Counted from the stretch's first letter, positions 18,751-26,642 are shown. The stretch: DNA of 64,000 bases from Rariglobus sp041662485 (GCA_041662485.1 JBAZSJ010000024.1:6971-70970); one strand, 5' to 3'. Made by a program: numbers and translations. Notes: generated by a model from the sequence alone, not told the origin.

Positions 18751-19836
18751 TTACTTGAAGAAGATGCCCTTCAGATTCATCTCCAGCGCCTGCGGATTCG
18801 GCGAGAAGCGCAGCCCCTCGGCCTTGCTGATAGTCCCGGCTTTCACCAAGCGATAGAGATCGCGGTTGAACGAGAAGCTCGCCGAGTCGCTGCCGCCCTC
18901 CAGAAGGCCTTGGATTTTCTCGAACTGTCCTTCCAAGATCAGGTTTCTGACAACCGAGTCGGTCGCGAGGATTTCGTTGGCGGGCACGCGGCCGCCGCCT
19001 TCCATCGCGGGAATAAGCTTCTGGCAGATGAAGCCGCGAATGGTGCCGGATATTTGCCGCCGCGCCTGAACCTGTTGGTCGGGTGGGAAAAACTCAAACA
19101 GACGGGTGAGCGCCTGGGCCACCGTGCCGGCGTGCATCGTGGAGAGCACAAGGTGCCCCGTTTCCGCCGCCGAGATCGCGGTCTCGAATGTCTCCTTGTC
19201 GCGCATTTCACCGATCAAGATGATGTCGGGATTCTGGCGCAGCACGGACTTGATCGCCATTTCGAAGTTCGGCACGTCGAGGCCGATCTCACGCTGCTGG
19301 AAAACCGATTTCTCGTCCGAAAACGTATACTCGATCGGATCCTCAAGCGTGACGATATGCTTGTCCATGTTCTGGTTTATCCAGTGGAGCATGGCCGCGA
19401 GGGTGGAGCTTTTGCCGGAGCCCGTGGCGCCGCAGATCAGGAGAATGCCGTCTTTGGCTTTCGCCAGGTTGAGCATCGGATCCGCGTTCAGGCCCAGTTC
19501 CTCGAAAGTCGGCACCTTGCTCTTGATATGGCGGAACACGATGCTTCCGGTGCCGCGCTGGTGGAAGGCGTTGACGCGAAAGCGACCCACGCCATCCGCC
19601 GCATACGCGAAGTCCACCTGCCCGTCATCTTCCCAGCGTTGACGGAAAACGGCCGGCACATGGGTATCCACAAACTCGCGCACTTCGCTCGCGGTGATCG
19701 GATCCATGTCCACCGGCTTCAAACGTCCGGAGAGGCGCACATAACCGGGTTTCTCGGACTTGATGACGATGTCGCTCGCCCCGCTCTCCACCGCGAGCTT
19801 GAGCAGATCGTTAAAGATTTCGGTGTTAAGGGCCAT
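18751..19836 (-). CDS. pilT: Twitching-motility ATPase PilT/PilU type
   Basis: 361 residues. The N-terminal PAS-like domain leads to the secretion-ATPase core with Walker A GATGSGKSS (K142), the Asp box TLEDPIEY, Walker B DIILIGEMRD and the His box GHLVLSTMHA. Hexameric PilT depolymerises type IV pili at the inner membrane. The family signature AIRNLIRE is replaced here by VVRNLILEGQ, so it could be PilU-like, but length and motifs fit PilT. No other pilus gene is in the window, so it is genomically isolated; a terminator follows at 18707. Divergent from dapA with an 81-bp gap that must hold both promoters. Confidence 0.9.
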   Translation of the reverse strand: MALNTEIFNDLLKLAVESGASDIVIKSEKPGYVRLSGRLKPVDMDPITASEVREFVDTHVPAVFRQRWEDDGQVDFAYAADGVGRFRVNAFHQRGTGSIVFRHIKSKVPTFEELGLNADPMLNLAKAKDGILLICGATGSGKSSTLAAMLHWINQNMDKHIVTLEDPIEYTFSDEKSVFQQREIGLDVPNFEMAIKSVLRQNPDIILIGEMRDKETFETAISAAETGHLVLSTMHAGTVAQALTRLFEFFPPDQQVQARRQISGTIRGFICQKLIPAMEGGGRVPANEILATDSVVRNLILEGQFEKIQGLLEGGSDSASFSFNRDLYRLVKAGTISKAEGLRFSPNPQALEMNLKGIFFK

Positions 19837-19917
19837 GGGTTGAAGCGGATGAAAAACGTTGCGGATTTGTTAAAGTGGGGTGCTCTCCTGTGCAAGGTAT
19901 CTTCCTGTAAACCCTCC

Positions 19918-20805
19918 ATGAAACTCCGCCCGTTGACCGGCACCATCACCGCCCTTGTAACGCCTTTCAGAAACCAGGCCGTCGCCCACGACGATCTGCG
20001 CAAGCTGGTGGAGTTCCAGATAAAGTCCGGCATCAACGGACTCGTCCCCGTCGGCACGACCGGCGAGTCCCCCACTCTTTCGCATGACGAACATCTCGAT
20101 GTTGTCCGCGCCGTGGTCGAGGCTTCGCGCGGTCGCGTGCCCGTCATCGCCGGCACCGGCTCCAACTCGACCGAGGAGGCCGTTGATCTCACCCACCTCG
20201 CCACCGAGGCCGGCGTGGACGCCGTGCTCGTCGTCGCGCCCTACTACAACAAGCCCAGCCAGGAGGGCGTGTTCCGCTACTTCAGCGCCGTCGCCGAGGC
20301 GACCGACAAGCCCGTCATCCTCTACTCCATCCCCGGCCGCTGCGGCATCGAGATCGGCGTGCCGGTCGTCGAGCGCCTGCGCGCGAAGTATCCCCATGTG
20401 CGCTACATCAAGGAAGCCGGCGGCTCCGTTGATCGCGTGGACCAGCTCAAGAGCGCCATGGGCAAGGACATCACCGTGCTCAGCGGCGACGACAGCCTGA
20501 CCCTGCCCTTCATCTCCGTCGGCGCCGAGGGTGTCATCAGCGTGGCGTCCAACTTGTATCCCAAGGAAGTCGTCCAACTGGTTAACGCCGCCCTCGCCGG
20601 CGAAGCCGCCAAGGCCACCAGGCTCCATCGGAAGCTCTATCCCGTCTTCAAGACACTCTTCATCGAGCCCAATCCCGTGCCCGTAAAACTCGGCATGCGC
20701 CGCGCCGGCATCATCGGCTCCGACGAGGTTCGCTCGCCCCTGTGCGAGATGACCAAGGCCAACGAGCAAACCCTCATCAACGTCCTCACGACGTTCAAAA
20801 AGTAA
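19918..20805 (+). CDS. dapA: 4-hydroxy-tetrahydrodipicolinate synthase
   Basis: 295 residues. TIM-barrel class I aldolase: GTTGESPTL binds the pyruvate carboxylate, YYNKPSQEG carries the catalytic tyrosine, and YIKEAGG carries the Schiff-base lysine. It condenses pyruvate with aspartate semialdehyde in the lysine/diaminopimelate pathway. The ATG at 19918 gives the canonical N terminus (LRPLTGTITALVTPF); the long open frame upstream is antisense to pilT. dapB starts 2 bp after its TAA, so the two form an operon of consecutive steps. Confidence 0.96.
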   Translation: MKLRPLTGTITALVTPFRNQAVAHDDLRKLVEFQIKSGINGLVPVGTTGESPTLSHDEHLDVVRAVVEASRGRVPVIAGTGSNSTEEAVDLTHLATEAGVDAVLVVAPYYNKPSQEGVFRYFSAVAEATDKPVILYSIPGRCGIEIGVPVVERLRAKYPHVRYIKEAGGSVDRVDQLKSAMGKDITVLSGDDSLTLPFISVGAEGVISVASNLYPKEVVQLVNAALAGEAAKATRLHRKLYPVFKTLFIEPNPVPVKLGMRRAGIIGSDEVRSPLCEMTKANEQTLINVLTTFKK

Positions 20806-20807
20806 CC

Positions 20808-21539
20808 ATGTCCCTCCGCATCGCGATTATCGGCGCCAAGGGTCGCATGGGGCAGGCCAACCTAGCCGCCGCCAAGGCGGCCGGCGCCACCGTCGTCGCC
20901 GCCCTCGACCAGGGAGACGATCTCTCCGCGGGCATCGCCGCGGCCGACGTCGTCATCGACTTCAGCTTCCACGCCGCCACCGCCGAGGTCATCCGCCTCT
21001 GCGCCGTCCACGACAAGGCCCTCGTCATCGGCACCACCGGACACTCCGCCGATGAAAAAAAGCACCTCCTCGCCGCGGCCGCGAAGATCCGCTGCGTCTG
21101 GTCGGGCAACTATTCCGTGGGCGTGAACCTGCTCTTCGCCCTCACCCGCCGCGCCGCCTCCGTCCTCGGTTCCGACTACGACGCCGAGGTGATTGAGATG
21201 CACCACCGTTTCAAGAAGGACGCGCCCAGCGGCACCGCCGCGCGCCTGCTCGAGATCATCCTTGAGGAGCGCAAGCTCGACGCCTCCGCGCTCCGCCACG
21301 GACGCGAGGGCATCACCGGCGAGCGCACCTCCACCGAGGTCGGCATCCATGCCCTCCGCGGCGGCGACGTCGTTGGCGACCACACCGTCATGTTCGCCGC
21401 CCTCGGCGAGCGCGTGGAACTCACGCACAAGGCGTCCGATCGCGGCATCTTTGCGCGCGGAGCCGTCCGCGCCGCCCGGTGGGTCGTCGATCAAAAGCCC
21501 GGTGTTTACGACATGCAGGACGTTCTCGCGCTGCGCTGA
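20808..21539 (+). CDS. dapB: 4-hydroxy-tetrahydrodipicolinate reductase
   Basis: 243 residues. The Rossmann motif IIGAKGRMGQ binds NAD(P)H. The catalytic block is EMHHRFKKDAPSGTA, with the His pair and the lysine expected of DapB. VWSGNYSVGVNLL is also conserved. It reduces the DapA product to tetrahydrodipicolinate. At 243 residues it is a little shorter than the E. coli enzyme (~270). It is tightly coupled to dapA (2-bp gap). Confidence 0.95.
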   Translation: MSLRIAIIGAKGRMGQANLAAAKAAGATVVAALDQGDDLSAGIAAADVVIDFSFHAATAEVIRLCAVHDKALVIGTTGHSADEKKHLLAAAAKIRCVWSGNYSVGVNLLFALTRRAASVLGSDYDAEVIEMHHRFKKDAPSGTAARLLEIILEERKLDASALRHGREGITGERTSTEVGIHALRGGDVVGDHTVMFAALGERVELTHKASDRGIFARGAVRAARWVVDQKPGVYDMQDVLALR

Positions 21540-21552
21540 TGCGCCGCGCGAA

Positions 21553-21660
21553 ATGACCAATGTTCAATGACGCAATGACCAATGAAATACTCCCCGACAT
21601 TCACGTCTTTAGATTTTGAGGCTCCCCCGTTGGTCATTGGTCATTGGTCATTGGTCATTT
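21553..21660. repeat. AATGACC-type 7-mer repeats in inverted orientation
   Basis: The dapB-ruvA gap contains AATGACCAATG units at 21553-21588 and, ~45 bp on, four tandem TTGGTCA/GGTCATT heptamers (~21630-21660) in the opposite orientation. The arms can pair into a long hairpin just upstream of ruvA. There is no gene in the gap. Confidence 0.7.
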
Positions 21661-21664
21661 CTTC

Positions 21665-22279
21665 ATGATCACCTCGATCCAAGGACTGCTCACCGCCGCG
21701 ACTCCGCTCCACGCGATTGTCGAATTAAACGGCTTCGGTTACGAAGTGAACATCCCCGTGACCACGGCGGAAAAACTCCCCGTGACGGGCTCGACCGTGA
21801 AGCTGCACACCCTCGTGATTTACCGCGAGGATTCGCAGACGCTCTACGGCTTCGCCACCCCGGCGGAACGCGATTTTTTCCGACTCATGATCGAGCACGT
21901 CACGGGCGTCGGCCCGAAGATGGCGCTCACCATCATGAGCAAGCTCTCCCTGCCCTCGCTGGAAAGCGCGATCCGCGTCGGCGATATCGCCACGCTCGCG
22001 AAATGCCCGGGCATCGGCAAGAAAACCGCCGAGCGCCTCGTGATCGAGTTGCGCGCCAAGGTCGGCGCCACCGGTTCGTCCGAAAGCGTTCTGTCCGCCA
22101 GCGGCTCATCCGACGACAACGCTTCGCCGGCCGACAGTCGCCTTCGCGATGCCGTGCTTGCGCTGACCGCCCTTGGCTACAAAACCGCCGACGCCGACGA
22201 GGCCGTGCGGCGGGGGCTGCTCACGCTTGGCCCGAAGGCGACGACGGAACAGCTCATTAAAAAAGCCCTCGGCTCCTGA
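21665..22279 (+). CDS. ruvA: Holliday junction DNA helicase subunit RuvA
   Basis: 204 residues from ATG 21665 (MITSIQGLL, the family start). The N-terminal OB fold includes NGFGYEVNIP. The tandem helix-hairpin-helix motifs are GVGPKMALTIMS and CPGIGKKTAERLVIEL. A flexible linker (~145-160) precedes domain III (AVLALTALGY to AEEL-like). RuvA tetramers hold the four-way junction and load RuvB for branch migration. ruvB and ruvC are not adjacent, so the gene stands apart from its usual cluster. An alternative start 21 bp upstream would sit inside the heptamer repeat. Confidence 0.95.
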   Translation: MITSIQGLLTAATPLHAIVELNGFGYEVNIPVTTAEKLPVTGSTVKLHTLVIYREDSQTLYGFATPAERDFFRLMIEHVTGVGPKMALTIMSKLSLPSLESAIRVGDIATLAKCPGIGKKTAERLVIELRAKVGATGSSESVLSASGSSDDNASPADSRLRDAVLALTALGYKTADADEAVRRGLLTLGPKATTEQLIKKALGS

Positions 22280-22284
22280 TGTTT

Positions 22285-22391
22285 TGTGGGAGCGAGCTTG
22301 CTCGCGATTCCGCATGTAGGAGCCCGTTTACGGGCGATTTGCCTGTCGGAAAACCAAGGGACCACGAATCGCCCGTAAACGGGCTCCTGCA
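22285..22391. repeat. REP-like cluster between ruvA and the anti-sigma gene
   Basis: TGTGGGAGCGAGCTTGCTCG begins at 22285. GTAGGAGCCCGTTTACGGGC begins at 22316, and an inverted copy (GCCCGTAAACGGGCTCCTGC) ends at 22391. The last two form a pair ~30 nt apart. It lies between convergent genes and could serve as a bidirectional terminator. Confidence 0.85.
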
Positions 22392-22411
22392 AAAACCGAC
22401 CGACGCCGAAC

Positions 22412-23098
22412 TCAGCGCTGAAATTGGAAGGCCGTGAACTCGACGTTGCCCTGAATGGGACGGCTGCTGCGGAACACGCGGCTGTTATCCTGCTGCAAAG
22501 TCGGACGCGCCTCAAAGACCATGTCATCCACGACCACGCTCTGCACCGGCGGAAGCTGAACCTGCTGCATCCACTCGGCACCGGCCACACGTTCAGTTAA
22601 AACGGTGTCGTCACGGCCCACCGCAAGATTCTGGCTGGCGAACACAGGCTGGAGCGTGGTGCTGCGCGGAGTCAGGGCCACGATGGAAACCGGTGCTGTC
22701 GTTTTCGTCGACGGCACGGAGGCAATCGCCGTCTTGCTGTCGGAAGCTGAAGGTGTCCCTGAGCTCAAAAAAACCACGGTCAGGCATGCGGCCATGGCCG
22801 TAAACCCGCCAAATGCGGCCGTATAGGTTCCCCATCCCGCTTTGCGGCGGGCCGGAACGCCCACGATCTTGCGCTCCGCGTCCTGGAGCGATTTTTCGAG
22901 GGCAAATGATGCGGGGGCCTGCCGACGCTCGCGGTCGAAGAGCATGCCGCAGCCGCGCTGCATGCGGCAGTAGTCGCGATACGTCTTGCGCCGTTCGGGA
23001 CTGCGCAGGATTTCCGCCTCCAGCTCCGCGGCTTCCTCCGGCGCGATCTGGTGGTCGACGTAGAGGTTTAGCAGTTCGATGAATCTTTTGTCTTTCAC
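22412..23098 (-). CDS. Membrane anti-sigma factor-like protein
   Basis: 228 residues starting with GTG at 23098, which overlaps the sigma-factor stop (GTGA). The N-terminal ~75 residues (NLYVDHQIAPEEAAELEAEI, YRDYCRMQRGC) resemble the cytoplasmic anti-sigma domain seen next to ECF sigma factors, but the His-x3-Cys-x2-Cys zinc motif is incomplete. One membrane helix lies at ~97-115 (TAMAACLTVVFLSSG). A Ser/Thr-rich periplasmic part follows, without a known domain. By position and topology it should hold the adjacent sigma factor inactive at the membrane until an envelope signal. The C-terminal function is unknown. Confidence 0.75.
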   Translation of the reverse strand: MKDKRFIELLNLYVDHQIAPEEAAELEAEILRSPERRKTYRDYCRMQRGCGMLFDRERRQAPASFALEKSLQDAERKIVGVPARRKAGWGTYTAAFGGFTAMAACLTVVFLSSGTPSASDSKTAIASVPSTKTTAPVSIVALTPRSTTLQPVFASQNLAVGRDDTVLTERVAGAEWMQQVQLPPVQSVVVDDMVFEARPTLQQDNSRVFRSSRPIQGNVEFTAFQFQR

Positions 23099-23697
23099 TT
23101 GAAGTCCTCCCCCATTGTGTCGCGCAGGCTTTCACGGGCGCGGGCGATGCGGCTTTTTACGGTGCCCACGGAGATGCCGAGGATTTCGGAGATTTCCTCG
23201 TAGGCCATGTTTTTGACGTTTCTCAAAATAAGAATTTCCCGATGTTTCGGGCTCAGTTTGTCCATGCCCGAGGCGATGCGATCCACGAGCTCTTGGGTGA
23301 CGGTGATATCGCCGGGGGTCTCCACATCGGCGGCAAACACCTCGGAAAGGGGCGTGTCGTTGTCGGCGCTGACCGGCTGGTCGAAGGAAACCGTCTTATC
23401 CCGTTTGCGGCGCCACCAATACCAGTAGCGGTTGCGGGCCAGATTGGTCGCGATCTGATAGAGCCAGGTGGAAAAAGCGGAGTCGCCTCGGAAATTCACG
23501 AGACCCCGGTGGGCGCGGATAAACGCATCCTGGGTAACCTCCTCCGCGTCCTGTTGGTTGCGGAGAAGTTGGTGAACCATTCCATAAATGCGGTCCCAAT
23601 ACCGGCTCACCATCTCGTTAAAGGCGGCCTCGTCGCCGTTTTTAAAACGGTCTACGAGCAGGCGGTCGAGGGCTACTTCCTGAGCTTTCGAGGACAT
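23095..23697 (-). CDS. ECF (sigma-70 family) RNA polymerase sigma factor
   Basis: 200 residues from ATG 23697; an in-frame TTG at 23742 is less likely. Region 2 is at ~13-85 (FNEMVSRYWDRIYGMVHQLL, AEEVTQDAFIRAH, FSTWLYQIATNLARN). Region 4 is at ~145-195 (LSPKHREILILRNVKNMAYEEIS, ILGISVGTVKSRIARARESL). This is the RpoE/SigK-like layout. It directs polymerase to stress or envelope promoters when released by the adjacent membrane anti-sigma protein, with which it overlaps by 4 nt. The promoter would lie in the 220 bp up to the tRNA fragment; autoregulation is usual in such pairs, but no clear ECF-type promoter could be assigned. Confidence 0.92.
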   Translation of the reverse strand: MSSKAQEVALDRLLVDRFKNGDEAAFNEMVSRYWDRIYGMVHQLLRNQQDAEEVTQDAFIRAHRGLVNFRGDSAFSTWLYQIATNLARNRYWYWWRRKRDKTVSFDQPVSADNDTPLSEVFAADVETPGDITVTQELVDRIASGMDKLSPKHREILILRNVKNMAYEEISEILGISVGTVKSRIARARESLRDTMGEDFK

Positions 23698-23916
23698 AAG
23701 TTCTGAGGAAGTATGATGCGCGTATTTTTGGATTGTTCCCAAATTTTATGCGAAGTTTGGCAGGGCTGGCGGGCCGGCTGGATCGGTGTTTCCAAATGGT
23801 GGATGGCAGTAGACGTCTTCGCGGGAGGCAAAGTGTCAACGGGCAAAGGCTTTTACGGGGAAAAAACGCTTGCCAAAACGAACAGGCAAACCCAATTCAA
23901 ACCCTCTTCTGGTTAG

Positions 23917-23955
23917 TGGGTCGATAGCTCAACGGTAGAGCAGCATCCTTTTAAG
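23917..23955 (+). repeat. attL: 5' half of tRNA-Lys
   Basis: A 39-bp copy of the tRNA-Lys 5' half, from one base before the mature 5' end through the anticodon loop (GGGTCGATAGCTCAACGG... to CTTTTAAG). It is identical to 36494-36532 and diverges immediately after. It lacks the 3' half and cannot make a tRNA. Confidence 0.9.
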
Positions 23956-24077
23956 CGTAGTAATGTGTTTTCACTGCATTGCACATAGTTACATGCGGTT
24001 TCTAAATAAGGAGTTATGTGAAAATCTCATTTCACATGATTTCACAAAAAACCACTGTTTTCCACGGATTTTAGTTC

Positions 24078-24104
24078 AAAACTGTGAAAACGACTGTGAA
24101 AATC
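24078..24104. other. Candidate integrase arm-type sites, left end
   Basis: Two direct copies of ACTGTGAAA spaced 12 bp (AACTGTGAAAACGACTGTG). More TGTGAAA motifs in the opposite orientation lie at ~24020-24050. The same pair occurs at the right end (36427-36453). Confidence 0.55.
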
Positions 24105-24108
24105 TTAC

Positions 24109-24759
24109 CTAGGTAAGCGACTTCAGCGAGTCGGTCCAATGCGCCTCGCTGATGATGTATAGATCATGGCCGCTGTCGCGGAGTTCGACCGCCCTCTCGA
24201 TCTTGCGGCCGTAGCTGGTGTGAACCCAATCACGGGACGCAAAGTGGCCGATAAGGACATACCGAGTTTCAAAGCGCGGTTGCTCGTGAACAACACCGCC
24301 CCGTGCCGTGATGACGTCCCACACCTTGGCCCGCGTGCCGTAGGCGCAGCGGCCGGTAACCACGAACTCGGCGCCGGCATAGCTGATGGCCGGTGCTGGC
24401 TGCGTAATGGGCAAGGAAGCCGAAAGATCCTCAATCCCTTCTTCATTCGCAGAAAGCCCGCCCAGTGATTGCATGATCCCGGCGAGTTCCTCCCTCTCGA
24501 CATCATCAATGACGCCATCGGCAAAGATGGCATCGAGCCGTTTTTTCAGAAGATCGAACGGGAATACGGGTTCGCGATCAAAGTAGGTTTCGACCCAAGT
24601 GCGAAACACCGCGGCCTCCTGGTCGGCGACAACCCCGTCGATCAATATTCCACGGCATAAGCCGATGAGTTGGTCGATTGCTTTCCCCTGATTGTTGATC
24701 AGCGCGGCAGGGAATCTGTAGATCGGCTGACCGTTCGCGTCTCTTGGAACCGTGCTCAC
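24109..24759 (-). CDS. TerB-like plus BRCT-domain protein
   Basis: 216 residues, GTG start at 24759. Residues ~18-110 are helical with a repeated acidic pattern (GILIDGVVADQEAAVF, AIFADGVIDDVEREELAGI), which resembles TerB/tellurite-resistance-like helical domains. Residues ~128-215 look like a BRCT domain (FVVTGRCAYGTRAKVWDVI, GGVV, RYVLIG, KIERAVEL, IISEAHW), the fold found at the end of bacterial DNA ligases and in DNA-damage adaptors. The combination suggests a DNA-associated adaptor. It is the last gene at the left end of the element, 5 bp after the gene ending at 24765. Role unknown. Confidence 0.7.
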   Translation of the reverse strand: MSTVPRDANGQPIYRFPAALINNQGKAIDQLIGLCRGILIDGVVADQEAAVFRTWVETYFDREPVFPFDLLKKRLDAIFADGVIDDVEREELAGIMQSLGGLSANEEGIEDLSASLPITQPAPAISYAGAEFVVTGRCAYGTRAKVWDVITARGGVVHEQPRFETRYVLIGHFASRDWVHTSYGRKIERAVELRDSGHDLYIISEAHWTDSLKSLT

Positions 24760-24764
24760 GGGGA

Positions 24765-24992
24765 TTAAAGATGTCCTCGATCTTCGACGCGACGGCGGCG
24801 GTAGTAATCGGGATAAAGTTCGGCGCGGACGTAGTCTTTCACGTCACGACGGGAAAGGCCGGAAGTCGCCGCAACTTTGTCGAGCAGACCGTCGAGGATG
24901 GCCTTGGTGGCAGCCTTCTCGGCTTCGCAGGCGATGGAGTGCTGATAAAATGCCTCCAGCAACGCCCGGCGCTGGGCATCAGGCAGTGGCAT
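24765..24992 (-). CDS. Small hypothetical element protein
   Basis: 75 residues from ATG 24992 (MPLPDAQRRALLEAFYQHSI). Mostly helical and charged, ending YYRRRRVEDRGHL; LSRRDVKDYVRAEL resembles a short helix-turn-helix but is not diagnostic. It overlaps the 3' end of the gene before it (24979-24992) and is followed 5 bp later by the TerB-BRCT gene, so the three are one translationally linked set. A longer frame starting at 25130 is antisense-like in composition and is rejected. Confidence 0.6.
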   Translation of the reverse strand: MPLPDAQRRALLEAFYQHSIACEAEKAATKAILDGLLDKVAATSGLSRRDVKDYVRAELYPDYYRRRRVEDRGHL

Positions 24993-25428
24993 GAAAGAGT
25001 TCGCGGAGTTTCGCCTCCACGACCGGAGAGGCCTCTCGCCGGCCGGCGCGGTCGATGTCTTCCAGCTCCTCGATGCAGGCCGTAAGATCGGCCAGAGTGA
25101 GCCCGAGAGGCTCCAATGGCATCTCGGCATCGCGTAGACGGGTGCTGAGCAGGCGACCGAGCCCGATAAGGATGGCTATGGTGCTGGCGAAGAAATCTTT
25201 CTCGCGTTGCAGCGAGTGGACGCCGCGCATGAGGAGGCGATCTTCAAGTTCCTTCACATACTCGAAGGCGACGAGCCAGCGGGATGTGGCTCGCAGCCAG
25301 TGACGGCGCTCGGAGTTGGCTTCTTTCTGGACTTGGGCGATGAGACGGGAGGCGAAATATGCCTCGGGGGCGCTGGCCAGCGGACCCTCGGGGAAGGCGA
25401 TTTCCGCCTGAGTGAGATCAACGGTCAT
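24979..25428 (-). CDS. Hypothetical helical element protein
   Basis: 149 residues from ATG 25428; an in-frame ATG at 25446 would add MHFYSP. Predicted almost wholly helical (ASRLIAQVQKEANSERRHWL, VKELEDRLLMRGVHSL, FFASTIAILIGLGRLL, ACIEELEDIDRAG). No catalytic motif or known family is recognised. It heads a three-gene set with the next two genes. Two leftward terminators at 25464-25537 isolate it from the gene upstream, so it must have its own promoter in 25447-25465 or be read through the terminators. Confidence 0.6.
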   Translation of the reverse strand: MTVDLTQAEIAFPEGPLASAPEAYFASRLIAQVQKEANSERRHWLRATSRWLVAFEYVKELEDRLLMRGVHSLQREKDFFASTIAILIGLGRLLSTRLRDAEMPLEPLGLTLADLTACIEELEDIDRAGRREASPVVEAKLRELFHATA

Positions 25429-25463
25429 GGGAGAATAAAAGTGCATACTTTAATCGCTGGCAA

Positions 25464-25495
25464 CAAAAAGCCCCGCTACCTTGGAGGGTGCGGGG
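25464..25495 (-). terminator. Leftward intrinsic terminator
   Basis: Read leftward: CCCCGC ... GCGGGG stem followed by five T residues. Confidence 0.75.
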
Positions 25496-25505
25496 TGATT
25501 GTTAC

Positions 25506-25537
25506 AAAAAGCCGCCCAAGGGTCACCAAGGGCGGCT
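25506..25537 (-). terminator. Second leftward intrinsic terminator
   Basis: Read leftward: AGCCGCCC ... GGGCGGCT stem followed by a T tract; tandem with the one at 25464. Confidence 0.75.
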
Positions 25538-25824
25538 GATAGGCTTACGCAGCGAACTGGAACAGCATTTGTCCGCAGCACCCATCAAGGTGGATGGGGA
25601 AGGCTTTGGCACAGATTGGCCTAATCCTTACCCCGGTCCTACGATGACGGAAGCTATGGCGGAAAATGATCCGACCGCCGCATCTGTGACAGGTAGTAAT
25701 AGTCATTGGGAATAAGTTCTACTTTTTTGAACTTGTGCCCCCCTTCCTGACGGCCTGACATTGTGTTTGCTGACTCACGTCTGACCGCCTCCTTCCCGGG
25801 GGTTTAGGATGGGACTCGCTCTAC

Positions 25825-25860
25825 GCCCCCCACCGGCTGTAACCGGGAGGGGCTTTTTTC
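25825..25860 (+). terminator. Rightward intrinsic terminator
   Basis: GCCCCCCACCGG / CCGGGAGGGGC stem followed by six T residues. It points opposite to every confident neighbouring gene. Confidence 0.8.
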
Positions 25861-26092
25861 TTGCTGCGCCAAATGATCAGCGGAAACCGCGTGGCGCTTT
25901 AGTAGGTATCATTGAAGTGTAGGTTTCGCGGTAGGTCCCCGAAGAATACGAGAGCCATCCGTTACGCCAGTCACCCTTTGCCTCCGCCACAAGCTTCTCA
26001 AGAGCAACTTTCTGGCAAGTTATTCACCGTGCATATGTGAATAAGTATGACCCGATACGGCTTGACTGATGGATACGTGAAACGCGAAGCGA

Positions 26093-26350
26093 TCATAAGC
26101 CAAACCGTCCATGCAGCAGGAGCCTAGTTTTTAGCGCCTTCTCACGCCGGTAGATCGTGGCCGTGCTCACACCGGCTTTCTTGGCCTGCTCAGCACGACT
26201 GGGGCGCCCCACCGTGGCGGCAATGATGATGCGTCGCAGCTCGGCGAAGTCCTCCCTTAGTTCGGCAATCTCGTGAGCACCTGGCAGCATAGCGACCACG
26301 CGGGCCGCGATGGCGTCGACGTCGGCATCCGTGAGTGTGCGTTTTTTCAT
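26093..26350 (-). CDS. Small helix-turn-helix protein
   Basis: 85 residues from ATG 26350 (MKKRTLTDADVDAIAARVVA). The C-terminal half holds a recognition-helix pattern, AEQAKKAGVSTATIYRREK, like resolvase- or terminase-type helix-turn-helix proteins; the N-terminal half is a short amphipathic helix. The start sits directly against a leftward terminator (26351-26378), so its expression is probably attenuated or separately promoted. Likely an element regulator. The nature of its target is unknown. Confidence 0.65.
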   Translation of the reverse strand: MKKRTLTDADVDAIAARVVAMLPGAHEIAELREDFAELRRIIIAATVGRPSRAEQAKKAGVSTATIYRREKALKTRLLLHGRFGL

Positions 26351-26378
26351 AAAATAAAATCCCGCCGTTTCGGGCGGG
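26351..26378 (-). terminator. Leftward terminator abutting an HTH start codon
   Basis: CCCGCC CGAAAC GGCGGG stem followed by ATTTTATTTT, 9 bp after the stop at 26388 and immediately before the ATG at 26350. Confidence 0.75.
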
Positions 26379-26387
26379 CTGAAATCG

Positions 26388-26642
26388 TCAGGCGGTGCGG
26401 AACTTCTCGATGAACGCCTCGATGTCCTTGCGCTTAACGAGCCGGACACCGCGCTTACCGCGACGCCCAGGGATCAACGACGACGGGAGGCGGTCATGTT
26501 CGCGGGTGCACCATTCGTGCAGCGTGCTGGATGGCACGCCGTGCAGGTCGAAGATGTCGCGCGGCCTCAGATCGACGGCGTTCGCGAGGTCGCGGCTGGT
26601 GCGCTTGCGCTGAACCGGAGGGATGGACGATGAGGTGCTCAT
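26388..26642 (-). CDS. AlpA/MerR-like DNA-binding protein
   Basis: 84 residues. LRPRDIFDLHGVPSSTLHEW forms a helix-turn-helix; GKRGVRLVKRKDIEAFIEKF is the wing and final helix typical of excisionase/AlpA-type (HTH_17) proteins. Such proteins control excision or integrase expression. The ATG overlaps the upstream gene's stop (ATGA). It is the last of three overlapping genes (27234 to 26388), closed by the terminator at 26351. Confidence 0.65.
   Translation of the reverse strand: MSTSSSIPPVQRKRTSRDLANAVDLRPRDIFDLHGVPSSTLHEWCTREHDRLPSSLIPGRRGKRGVRLVKRKDIEAFIEKFRTA

Larger units (their letters stand above)
23743..24108. other. Sigma-factor upstream region, attL and left end of the element
   Basis: 23743-23916 is the host region upstream of the sigma gene and the former promoter of tRNA-Lys. 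23917-23955 is the left 39-bp tRNA repeat. 23956-24103 is AT-richer element DNA crowded with TGTGAAA-type motifs in both orientations. CTTACCTAGGTAAG at 24104-24117 is a perfect 14-bp palindrome overlapping the end of the first element gene. Confidence 0.7.
25447..26092. other. 645-bp region with three terminators and no clear gene
   Basis: Two leftward terminators (25464-25495 and 25506-25537) and one rightward terminator (25825-25860) bracket ~290 bp that must be transcribed rightward if the last one is functional. A weak plus-strand frame (to 25715, ending in VTGSNSHWE) lies there but has no ribosome-binding site or family signal; a small RNA is equally possible. An inverted repeat TTATTCAC...GTGAATAA at 26020-26044 is a candidate operator. 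No leftward frame of 60 codons or more exists. Confidence 0.6.

Noticed and set aside
25488..25715. 75-codon plus frame in the element gap
   Set aside because: Starts inside a terminator hairpin, no ribosome-binding site or family; kept only as a possibility in the gap description.
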